A stretch of DNA of 64,000 nucleotides from Arthrobacter sp. Leaf141 (GTDB taxonomy: Bacteria; Actinomycetota; Actinomycetes; Actinomycetales; Micrococcaceae). Positions 8,134 through 14,535 of this stretch are shown piece after piece (the stretch's first letter is position 1; each line of letters begins with the position of its first letter). Position numbers and translations under genes: made by a program. Where the stretch lies: assembly GCF_001424565.1 (NCBI RefSeq), contig NZ_LMOL01000045.1:80544-144543 (forward strand), given 5' to 3'. Below the pieces are notes generated by a model. That model saw only the letters and a list, made by a program, of their open reading frames with translations. It was not told the DNA's origin and made no database searches.

Positions 8134-8292
8134 ATGGATGCTGGTCCGCTGAATCTCGTTATCCTCTCGGCGGTGGTTGCAGCCGTCTTTTTCTATGTTC
8201 TCTACCTCGTGATTAGAACGGCTGTTCGTGACGGCATCCTCAGCGCCGATGAGAGAAGGGCCGCTGATATGAGGGACCCGGAGCCCCAGTAG
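8134..8292 (+). CDS. Small single-span membrane protein
   Basis: A 52-residue protein with a short N-terminus, one hydrophobic span (about 7-28, LVILSAVVAAVFFYVLYLVI) and a charged cytoplasmic tail (RTAVRDGILSADERRAADMRDPEPQ). The ATG at 8134 is chosen because GGGGGG AAA lies 6 bases upstream; a GTG eight codons earlier has no such site. DGILSADERRA resembles tails of small actinobacterial membrane proteins, but I cannot assign a function. It lies divergently from the membrane protein at 7562-7945. Confidence 0.6.
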   Translation: MDAGPLNLVILSAVVAAVFFYVLYLVIRTAVRDGILSADERRAADMRDPEPQ

Positions 8293-8366
8293 CTGGTTAC
8301 TGGGCGGCGCCCGCGTTACCCCGATTTGGACGCTTCCCCAGGGCGCCCACTGCAAACGGGCGAACG

Positions 8367-9410
8367 TCAGGGGCCGGGTTTGTTAATGGGCTTGTCCAGC
8401 GCCACACTGATGGTCTGCCCGGGCGCAAGTTCGCCGTTGGGCAGGTCTGAGAAGTCATACCAGGCCCCGGCCGTGCCTGTGCTGGGATGATTGGCCGAGC
8501 GCAGGTCAGTCACGCCGAAGCGGAACGAAACTTGGCGTTCGATGTCTCCCGGCGCGGTGGTGTATGTCAGTGGAATGCCCTGGGCGTCAGAGGTGGACGT
8601 CCCCTGAGCGCCCTCGATCTTCAGTTCGCCGGGTATCAATCGAAGCTTCGTACCGGCAGGGATGGGCTGATCCACGGACAGCGAGTGGTTGTACATCAGG
8701 ATCTGTGCCGTGCTCGAGCGAAACTTGTAACCCAGGCTGTCGAATGAGTCACCGTCTGCCGTGGTGTAGAAGACCGTTTGGCCGAACGAGTTGGTGACCC
8801 CTGTACCGGCCCCTGAGCGGCTGTCCACGGGATTCTTCTGCAGCTGGATGACCTTGCCGGCCTGGATGAAAAAGACGTTCCCCTTTTCGTAGGTGAACGG
8901 GACCTTGTTCGCTTCCGCCAACTGCTCAGCGGTCAGATTGAACCTGTAGGTGATGCCCGCCAAGCTGTCTTCGGGCTCTATCGTGTATCCCGTTGGAATG
9001 CCGTTTGCGTCAATCGTGGCAGTGCCCTGGGCGCCCGGCATGGGACCGGCCGGAATTAGCCGGAGCCGTGTCCCCGGAGCGAGGGGAGTTCCGGGCTGGA
9101 GTCCGTTGAAGCCGGCGACCTTCGCCTCGGATAGCCCGTACGTCTTCGCCACCGCCGCGAGGGTATCGCCTGGGACGGTGGTGTAGAAGTCCGCGTTGCC
9201 AAACGAGTCCCGCACGGTTTCTCCACCCAGGGCAGGCGTAGCGGCGGAAGACGCAACTGCAGCGTTCGTGGCCCGGACGGTGGCCGGTTCCTCCTGGGTT
9301 GGCGCGCCCGCGTAAGTGCATCCCGCCAGCCCCAGCAGCAGCCCAAAAAGCAGCGCTGGCGGAACCAGGCGCAGGCCTGTCCACGTTGTTGATCTACTAA
9401 CAGTTCCCAC
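8367..9410 (-). CDS. LysM-repeat lipoprotein
   Basis: A 347-residue predicted lipoprotein. The signal peptide runs to residue 30 and ends in the lipobox LAGC, with the acylated Cys at 31. The mature part carries four LysM-like units, at roughly 75-120, 140-190, 215-262 and 285-335. Each has a YTT/YTI-x-PGD-S start, and most end with a GTRLRLIP-like strand. Two linkers are near-duplicates (GAQGTATIDANGIP and GAQGTSTSDAQGIP), showing internal duplication. LysM domains bind GlcNAc polymers such as peptidoglycan, so it is likely cell-wall-associated. No catalytic domain is attached. The downstream 70 bp to the small membrane gene holds nothing else recognisable. Confidence 0.82.
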   Translation of the reverse strand: MGTVSRSTTWTGLRLVPPALLFGLLLGLAGCTYAGAPTQEEPATVRATNAAVASSAATPALGGETVRDSFGNADFYTTVPGDTLAAVAKTYGLSEAKVAGFNGLQPGTPLAPGTRLRLIPAGPMPGAQGTATIDANGIPTGYTIEPEDSLAGITYRFNLTAEQLAEANKVPFTYEKGNVFFIQAGKVIQLQKNPVDSRSGAGTGVTNSFGQTVFYTTADGDSFDSLGYKFRSSTAQILMYNHSLSVDQPIPAGTKLRLIPGELKIEGAQGTSTSDAQGIPLTYTTAPGDIERQVSFRFGVTDLRSANHPSTGTAGAWYDFSDLPNGELAPGQTISVALDKPINKPGP

Positions 9411-9749
9411 GATGGTTATGCCCCCATAACAGAGTCAAGGGCCCCCAGCGGACCAAAATCGAGCCTAGCGGATGAACAGTGAGCCGCGCCGGTAGCGGCC
9501 CTTCACGGGGAGCTGCTCTCGCCAGCCTTCGTTCTGGGCCAGGGCGTGTTTCCAGGCGTCTTTATGGCGGCTGAAATCCGCCCTGCACGAAGCCCTGGTC
9601 CGGCTCTGCCCTTAAGCCGCAGGTCCGCGGAACGGTCGGGGCTTGGCCTGCCACCACATGGTCAGAGCACAACCCTCGCCCCTACCCTGGAGTTATCCTT
9701 CCCGCAGCGTCGGCACCGCCGGCGCAGGCCGCCGTCGTCCGTTGTTTGG
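9411..9749. other. Intergenic region with a possible gene remnant
   Basis: About 340 bp between the LysM lipoprotein and the BASS-family transporter. The left part contains a 48-codon minus-strand open frame without a normal start (see 9465-9608). The right part shows no gene or clear hairpin. Confidence 0.5.
9465..9608 (-). pseudogene. Possible C-terminal gene remnant
   Basis: On the minus strand an open stretch of about 48 codons between stops ends ...DAWKHALAQNEGWREQ, then LPVKGRYRRGSLFIR and TAG. The composition looks protein-like (amphipathic, Trp- and basic-rich), but no ATG, and no GTG or TTG at a plausible position, opens it. It may be the tail of a deleted gene or chance. No family was recognised. 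Confidence 0.22.
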
Positions 9750-10748
9750 TCAGGCCTGCGGGTCCGGCAGCGGACGCCGCGCCAGCCAGGCAGCCACAAC
9801 AGCGCCGGAAACGTTGTGCCACAGCGAGAAGACGGCGGATGGCAGGGCGGCCAGGGCCCCGAAATGGGCGGTGGCAAGCGTGGCGGCGAGGCCGGAGTTC
9901 TGCATTCCCACCTCGAACGCCAGGGCGCGGCGGGCCCGCGCATCGAGCCTGCCCACCTTGCCGGCGAGGTAGCCCAGCCCCAGTCCGAAGCCGTTATGCA
10001 GCACCACAGCAAGGAACACGATCCCGCCCGCGGCCACGATCTTGTCCGCGCTGCCCGCCACCACAATGGCAACAATCAGTGAAATTACGACGGCGGACGC
10101 CCAGGGCAGTGCGGGGAGGACCTTCGCCACGGCTTTCCTGAGCAGCAACCGGGCCAGCAGCCCGGCGACCACCGGTAGCAGCACCGTCTTCAGGATATCC
10201 AGGACCATGCTGCCGGCATCGATCTGGAGGTAGGAGCCGGCCAGGAACAAGACCAGCAGCGGGGTGACGATCGGGGCGATGAGGGTGGACACCGACGCCA
10301 CGGCCACCGAAAGCGCCACATCGCCCTTGGCGAGGAAAGCCATCACATTCGAGGCGGTGCCGGACGGTGCGCAGCCCACCAGGATCAGGCCCACCGCAAG
10401 TTCGGGGCTCAGGTTCAGGGCCGTGGCAATCAGCCAGCCGGCACCCGGCATGATCACGTAGTGGGCCACGATCCCCAGCGCCACGGCCCAGGGGCGGCGG
10501 ATCACCGCAGCGAAGTCCGGCGGCGTCAGGGTGAGGCCCATGCAGAACATGATGATGCCCAGCAGGTACGGGACACTGGGCGCCATGGGCTTGAAGGCCC
10601 CCGGGGCAAAAAACCCGGCCAGGCCGGCGGCCACCACCAGGAGGGGGAACACGGTGACCGCGATCCTGGCGATTCTGGCTTCGGCCGCCAACGCGGGGTT
10701 CAGGGGTCCCTCTTCGGGTCGGGACGGGGATTTAGTTGCCTCAAGCAT
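9750..10748 (-). CDS. Bile acid:sodium symporter (BASS) family transporter
   Basis: A 332-residue integral membrane protein of the BASS/SBF family, with about nine to ten hydrophobic spans. Diagnostic segments are GIIMFCMGLTLTPPDF near residues 55-70, the helix-break motif GCAPSGTASNVM near 125 and EVGMQNSGLAATLA near 275. These form the crossing helices that bind sodium and an organic anion. Bacterial members carry pantoate, oxoacids or similar anions rather than bile acids; the substrate here is unknown. The ATG at 10748 gives the family length. Upstream in-frame codons encode Cys-rich, non-family sequence. The gene follows the GH43 gene on the same strand after about 120 bp. Confidence 0.86.
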   Translation of the reverse strand: MLEATKSPSRPEEGPLNPALAAEARIARIAVTVFPLLVVAAGLAGFFAPGAFKPMAPSVPYLLGIIMFCMGLTLTPPDFAAVIRRPWAVALGIVAHYVIMPGAGWLIATALNLSPELAVGLILVGCAPSGTASNVMAFLAKGDVALSVAVASVSTLIAPIVTPLLVLFLAGSYLQIDAGSMVLDILKTVLLPVVAGLLARLLLRKAVAKVLPALPWASAVVISLIVAIVVAGSADKIVAAGGIVFLAVVLHNGFGLGLGYLAGKVGRLDARARRALAFEVGMQNSGLAATLATAHFGALAALPSAVFSLWHNVSGAVVAAWLARRPLPDPQA

Positions 10749-10868
10749 CAAATTATGGTGCCACTGCCGGGCACCGGCCGCCAGTTCGTGACGGCATCCG
10801 GTCACGAAGCACGCCACCGGCTGCCTGCAGGCAGGCAGCCGGCACCCCACCGGCTGCAGGCCAGTGGA

Positions 10869-12374
10869 TCAGGTTCCGGGCGCAGCAGCCGCGGACAGAT
10901 ACTCGAACCGGTCAAGAACCGCCGGCCCGCCCAGCGCGGACACACCAATGACCCTGCCCGTGAAGCCGCCGGCCACCTCGGTGGAAAGATAGCGGCCATC
11001 CAGCCTGGCCAGCTCGGTGAGGTGTCCTGCCTGCCGGAAGCCGAGGACCACCTCGTCGGGTCCAACGTTTTGGCCGGGCTGCCCGGCCCGGGCGGGCGGC
11101 GCGGAGCTTATCTCCAACTGCACGGCTTCACCCGGGTGGGGGGCCGCCGTCGCGAGTTCCTGCGTGAGGGGCCCGATCCGGGCGACGGCCTGCACCAGGC
11201 CCTGCCCCAGCCGGACCGCGTACCAGTGCCTGCTGTCGATCCGCAGCACCAGTTCGGCGCCGGCATCGACGGCACGGAACGCGGCCCGGCAGGTCCAGTC
11301 CGCATCCCGGAGGCGGGTTGCCAGCAGTCGCGGGCTGTCCGGCCCGCCGGCAGCCAATTCCAGGCCGCCGTCCGCCGCCGGGCGGGATGTGAACGCTGCC
11401 GGTTCGTCGCCCGGTGATACCCAGCGCGGGTGCAGTTCCGGTGCGGCGAAGTCCTCCACAAACGAATGGTCCGACGCCGGAACCTGGTAGCCGGCCTGGT
11501 CGAAACCGGGCCAACCGTCCTGCCAGGTGACGCCGGAAAGGAACGTTTCCCGGCCCAGGACGTGGTATCCCGGGCTGGACCCGCCGGTCCGGACGCCCAG
11601 GTACACCGCAGCCCAGGTCCCGTCCGGCTTTTGCACAAGGTCCGCATGCCCGGTGTTCTGCACCGGGGTGTCAAGGCTGCGGTGGCTCAGGATGGGGTTG
11701 CCGGGACAGGCTTCGAACGGCCCGGCAGGTGAGGTACTGCGGCTGATGGACACCGCGTGGCCCCGCTCGGTGCCGCCTTCGGCCAGCATCAGGTACCACC
11801 AGTCCCCCACCTGGTAGAGGTGCGGACCTTCGGGGAACGCCAGCCCGGTGCCCTGCCAGACCTTCCGGGGAGCTTCGAGCAGGTGCCCGCCGGCAGTGTC
11901 GAGGCGGGCCTGGACGATGCCCGACGCTTCGGGACCCGGGCCAAAACCCACCCAGGTGAGGTAGCAGTTTCCCGCCTGGTCCCAGGCGATGTCCGGGTCG
12001 ATCCCCAGCGTCCCGGCAATCTGGACAGGCTCGCTCCAGGGCCCTGCCGGGTCTGTGGCACGGAACAGCAGGTGGCCGCCGCCGAAGTCGCTCATGTTTG
12101 TGGTGATGAACCAAAACTGCCCGTTGTGGTGGCGGAGCGTTGAACCGAAGATCCCGCCGGACCCACGGCGGTCACCCGCGGCGAACTGGGTGCGGCGGGT
12201 CAGGATGTTGCCCACCTGCTCCCACGCCACGAGGTCACGGCTGTGGAAGACAGGCGCCCCGGGAAAGTATTCGAAGCTTGAGGAGGCCAGGTAGTAGTCC
12301 CCGCCCACCCGGCAGACGGTGGGGTCGGGAAAGAACCCCGGGATCACGGGGGTGCCGGCCGCGGACTGGCTCAC
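10869..12374 (-). CDS. Glycoside hydrolase family 43 (beta-xylosidase/alpha-L-arabinofuranosidase)
   Basis: A 501-residue GH43 enzyme with no signal peptide, so it is probably intracellular. The five-bladed propeller carries the general base in FFPDPT (Asp17), the pKa-modulating Asp in GIDPDIAWD (Asp126 or Asp128) and the acid Glu182 in PEGPHLY. The C-terminal 190 residues form the beta-sandwich typical of the XynB subgroup. It should cleave xylo- or arabino-oligosaccharides from the non-reducing end. It overlaps the upstream alpha/beta-hydrolase gene by ATGA, which places it last in the operon after two hydrolases and GH3. Confidence 0.88.
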   Translation of the reverse strand: MSQSAAGTPVIPGFFPDPTVCRVGGDYYLASSSFEYFPGAPVFHSRDLVAWEQVGNILTRRTQFAAGDRRGSGGIFGSTLRHHNGQFWFITTNMSDFGGGHLLFRATDPAGPWSEPVQIAGTLGIDPDIAWDQAGNCYLTWVGFGPGPEASGIVQARLDTAGGHLLEAPRKVWQGTGLAFPEGPHLYQVGDWWYLMLAEGGTERGHAVSISRSTSPAGPFEACPGNPILSHRSLDTPVQNTGHADLVQKPDGTWAAVYLGVRTGGSSPGYHVLGRETFLSGVTWQDGWPGFDQAGYQVPASDHSFVEDFAAPELHPRWVSPGDEPAAFTSRPAADGGLELAAGGPDSPRLLATRLRDADWTCRAAFRAVDAGAELVLRIDSRHWYAVRLGQGLVQAVARIGPLTQELATAAPHPGEAVQLEISSAPPARAGQPGQNVGPDEVVLGFRQAGHLTELARLDGRYLSTEVAGGFTGRVIGVSALGGPAVLDRFEYLSAAAAPGT

Positions 12375-13324
12375 GCTGCGCCCGCCAGGGCCAGTTCCGC
12401 AGCCAGGAAATCCAGCGCCGGTCTACCTTCGGGGAGACCTGCCGCATGGTTGAGGTGGCCATGGACGGCGCCGCGGGCCAGGAAGTAGGAAACTGGAACG
12501 CCTGCCTGTTCCAAGGCGGCGGCAAACACCTCGGCGGAGCCGCGGGCGTCGTCAAACTCGCAGGCAAGCAGCGCGGTGGGTGGAAGTCCCGCGGGGTCCG
12601 CGTAGCCGGGCATCGCGTAGGACGGTGCCATGCTCACCGGTCCGCCCACGTAGTTCTCGGCGGTCCGGATGCAGTCCTCCAGGGTGAACCGCAGTTGGCG
12701 CGGCAGCCCGGCCATCACGTCCGCGGCCAGCCCGCCGGCCGGGGCGGGCAGGTCCGGATGCAGGAAGGGGTACGCGAGCAGGAGCTTGGCGGGCAGCGGT
12801 TTGCCTGCATCCACCAGGTACAGCGCAGCCCCGACCGCCAGGTTGCCACCGGCGCCGGCGCCGCCCAGGCATAGGAGTCCGGGGTCCAGACCCAGGCTTT
12901 CGGCGTTCCGGCGCGCCCAGAACCAGCCGGCCAGGGCGTCATCATGGGGGACGGGGAAGCACACACCATCGCGTGCCAGCCGGTAATCCACTGACAGCAC
13001 CGGGGTGCCGGCCGCCGCTAAAACCCGGGCGAGGTAGTCGGATTCCGGCATGTCCACGGTGCCGCTGACGAACCCGCCGCCGTGCAGCCACACCAGCCCA
13101 GCGGCGCCGGAGCCGGCAGGATGGCCGTAGATCCGGATGTTGACGGGGCCGTGCCTGCCTTCGGCGGTGACTGTGCGGATGGGGACGTCCGGCCCGGCCA
13201 GCCGCAGCGCGCCGGAGTCCAGGACCAGGGGCCCGGCCGGCGAGGCCAGGTATTGGGCGAAGCCTGCATCGGGCGCCGGGCCGGTGTCAGTCTCCGGTTG
13301 GCGCGACGGCTCAGGCACCGTCAC
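12371..13324 (-). CDS. Alpha/beta-hydrolase-fold protein lacking the nucleophile serine
   Basis: A 317-residue protein of the HSL-like alpha/beta-hydrolase group. HGGG at 81-84 forms the oxyanion motif, and candidate acid (CEFDDARG) and His (GAVHGH) segments are present. The nucleophile elbow reads GGAGAGG at 154-160 where the family has GDSAGG; aligned on AGGNLA, the serine is glycine (Gly157). It therefore probably lacks ordinary esterase chemistry, unless another residue substitutes. It overlaps by 4 bp both the upstream active-looking esterase and the downstream GH43 gene. A regulatory or binding role, or recent inactivation, is possible. Confidence 0.8.
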   Translation of the reverse strand: MTVPEPSRQPETDTGPAPDAGFAQYLASPAGPLVLDSGALRLAGPDVPIRTVTAEGRHGPVNIRIYGHPAGSGAAGLVWLHGGGFVSGTVDMPESDYLARVLAAAGTPVLSVDYRLARDGVCFPVPHDDALAGWFWARRNAESLGLDPGLLCLGGAGAGGNLAVGAALYLVDAGKPLPAKLLLAYPFLHPDLPAPAGGLAADVMAGLPRQLRFTLEDCIRTAENYVGGPVSMAPSYAMPGYADPAGLPPTALLACEFDDARGSAEVFAAALEQAGVPVSYFLARGAVHGHLNHAAGLPEGRPALDFLAAELALAGAA

Positions 13325-14337
13325 TGCCGGCCGAGCTTCCGGGAGAAGTAGGACACCGCGTTGGCCAGGATGGCGTCCAACTGGTCCTCGGCGCCGAAGA
13401 AGCAGTGGTCACCACCCTGGACCGTGACCACCTCGTGCTCCACCCCGGCGCCGGCGAGCGCAGCCGCCAGGAGGTCCGTCTGGGAATGCGGCACCAGGCC
13501 GTCACTGTCGCCGTGGACCAACAGGAACGGCGCTGCATCCGCGGTCACGTAGCTGACCGGGCTGGCAGCGGCCAGCAGTGCCGGGTCGGCGGAGCCGCCC
13601 ACCAGCATCTGTTCGGGCTGCAGGGACATGCCCGGCGGCACGGCAGCGGTCAGGGCCGCCGGGAACATTCCGGCCGGCATGTTCATGGGCGGGATGTCCA
13701 CCAGCGAGGAGACGCCGTAAAAATCGACGACGGCGTGCACGGCGCTTGAGTGCCCCTGCGCACCAAGGCCGCCGTGCAGGTCCTCCCGGTCGCCGGTGAG
13801 GCCCAGCAGCGCCACCAGGTGCCCACCGGCGGATTCGCCCCAGGCGCCGAACCGGCCGGGATCCACCCCCAGGTCCCCGGCGAAGGCGCGGAGGTACCGG
13901 ACGGCGGCTTTGAGGTCGTGGAGCTGGGCAGGGAACGGTGCTTCGAGGCTGTGCCGGTAGTCCACCGTGGCGCAGGCAAGGCCTGCCTCGTTGAGCAGCC
14001 GGAACACCGAGTCCGGGGCGAACGTGGGCGGCAGTTCCCGCCGGTCCCCCAGTTGGAAGGCGCCGCCGTGCACCCACAGCACCAGCGGTACAGGGCCGGT
14101 GGCGTGCCGGGGCAGCCAGATGTCCATTTTCAGGGACCGGAAGCCGAGGATGCGGGCGTAGGTCACTTCGCTGTGCACCGCGGAAACGTCCGACACCTCC
14201 ACCGGGATTCCGGGGGCGTCAAAGACGGCGAACGGCGGGACCGGGGCCCCGCCGGGGCGGGCCGGGTCATTCAGGGCCGGGTCATTCAAGGACGGGTCAT
14301 TCAAGGACGGCTGGACAGCCGTGTCGCTGTGCGTCAT
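13321..14337 (-). CDS. Alpha/beta-hydrolase (esterase) with N-terminal LNDP repeats
   Basis: A 338-residue esterase-fold protein. After a 35-residue tail, the catalytic domain has HGGAF at 90-94, the intact nucleophile elbow GESAGG (Ser169), an acid in HGDSDGLVP and a His in GGDHCFFG. It resembles BD-FAE/feruloyl or acetyl esterases, so it could remove acyl groups from hemicellulose fragments cut by the GH3 and GH43 neighbours. Residues 11-25 are three pentapeptides (SLNDP, SLNDP, ALNDP) encoded by three 15-bp tandem copies. It is cytoplasmic with no signal, and overlaps the next gene by ATGA. Confidence 0.86.
   Translation of the reverse strand: MTHSDTAVQPSLNDPSLNDPALNDPARPGGAPVPPFAVFDAPGIPVEVSDVSAVHSEVTYARILGFRSLKMDIWLPRHATGPVPLVLWVHGGAFQLGDRRELPPTFAPDSVFRLLNEAGLACATVDYRHSLEAPFPAQLHDLKAAVRYLRAFAGDLGVDPGRFGAWGESAGGHLVALLGLTGDREDLHGGLGAQGHSSAVHAVVDFYGVSSLVDIPPMNMPAGMFPAALTAAVPPGMSLQPEQMLVGGSADPALLAAASPVSYVTADAAPFLLVHGDSDGLVPHSQTDLLAAALAGAGVEHEVVTVQGGDHCFFGAEDQLDAILANAVSYFSRKLGRQ
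14264..14308. repeat. Three 15-bp tandem repeats within the esterase gene
   Basis: Three consecutive units: GGGTCATTCAGGGCC, then GGGTCATTCAAGGAC twice. They are in frame and encode LNDP pentapeptides near the N-terminus. Copy number could vary by slippage without breaking the frame. Confidence 0.85.
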
Positions 14338-14474
14338 GGGGTGCTCCTTGCGGGTGCTGTGGTCCGGTTGCCGCCGGCGGCGGCAACGAAAGGCTGGGTG
14401 CCGGGTCTAAAACCAGGGCGAGGCGCCGGGGCGGGCGCGGCACGGTGCTTCGTGCAACGCCACGCAGCGCGGGC

Positions 14475-14535
14475 GGGCGGGTCATGTGATGGTCCCCGTC
14501 CCAGTGGGCGGGTCATGCGATGGCCCCGTCCCAGT
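14475..14535. repeat. Two ~31-bp direct repeats spanning the GH3 stop codon
   Basis: Copy one (14475-14505) and copy two (14506-14535) differ by one substitution and one indel. Copy two contains the last codons and stop of the GH3 gene; copy one is a downstream duplicate of that 3' end. A third partial GGGCGG follows inside the gene. Confidence 0.8.

Noticed and set aside
9546-10141. Plus-strand frames opposite the BASS transporter
   Set aside because: They are low-complexity Arg/Pro-rich frames antisense to a well-supported membrane protein.
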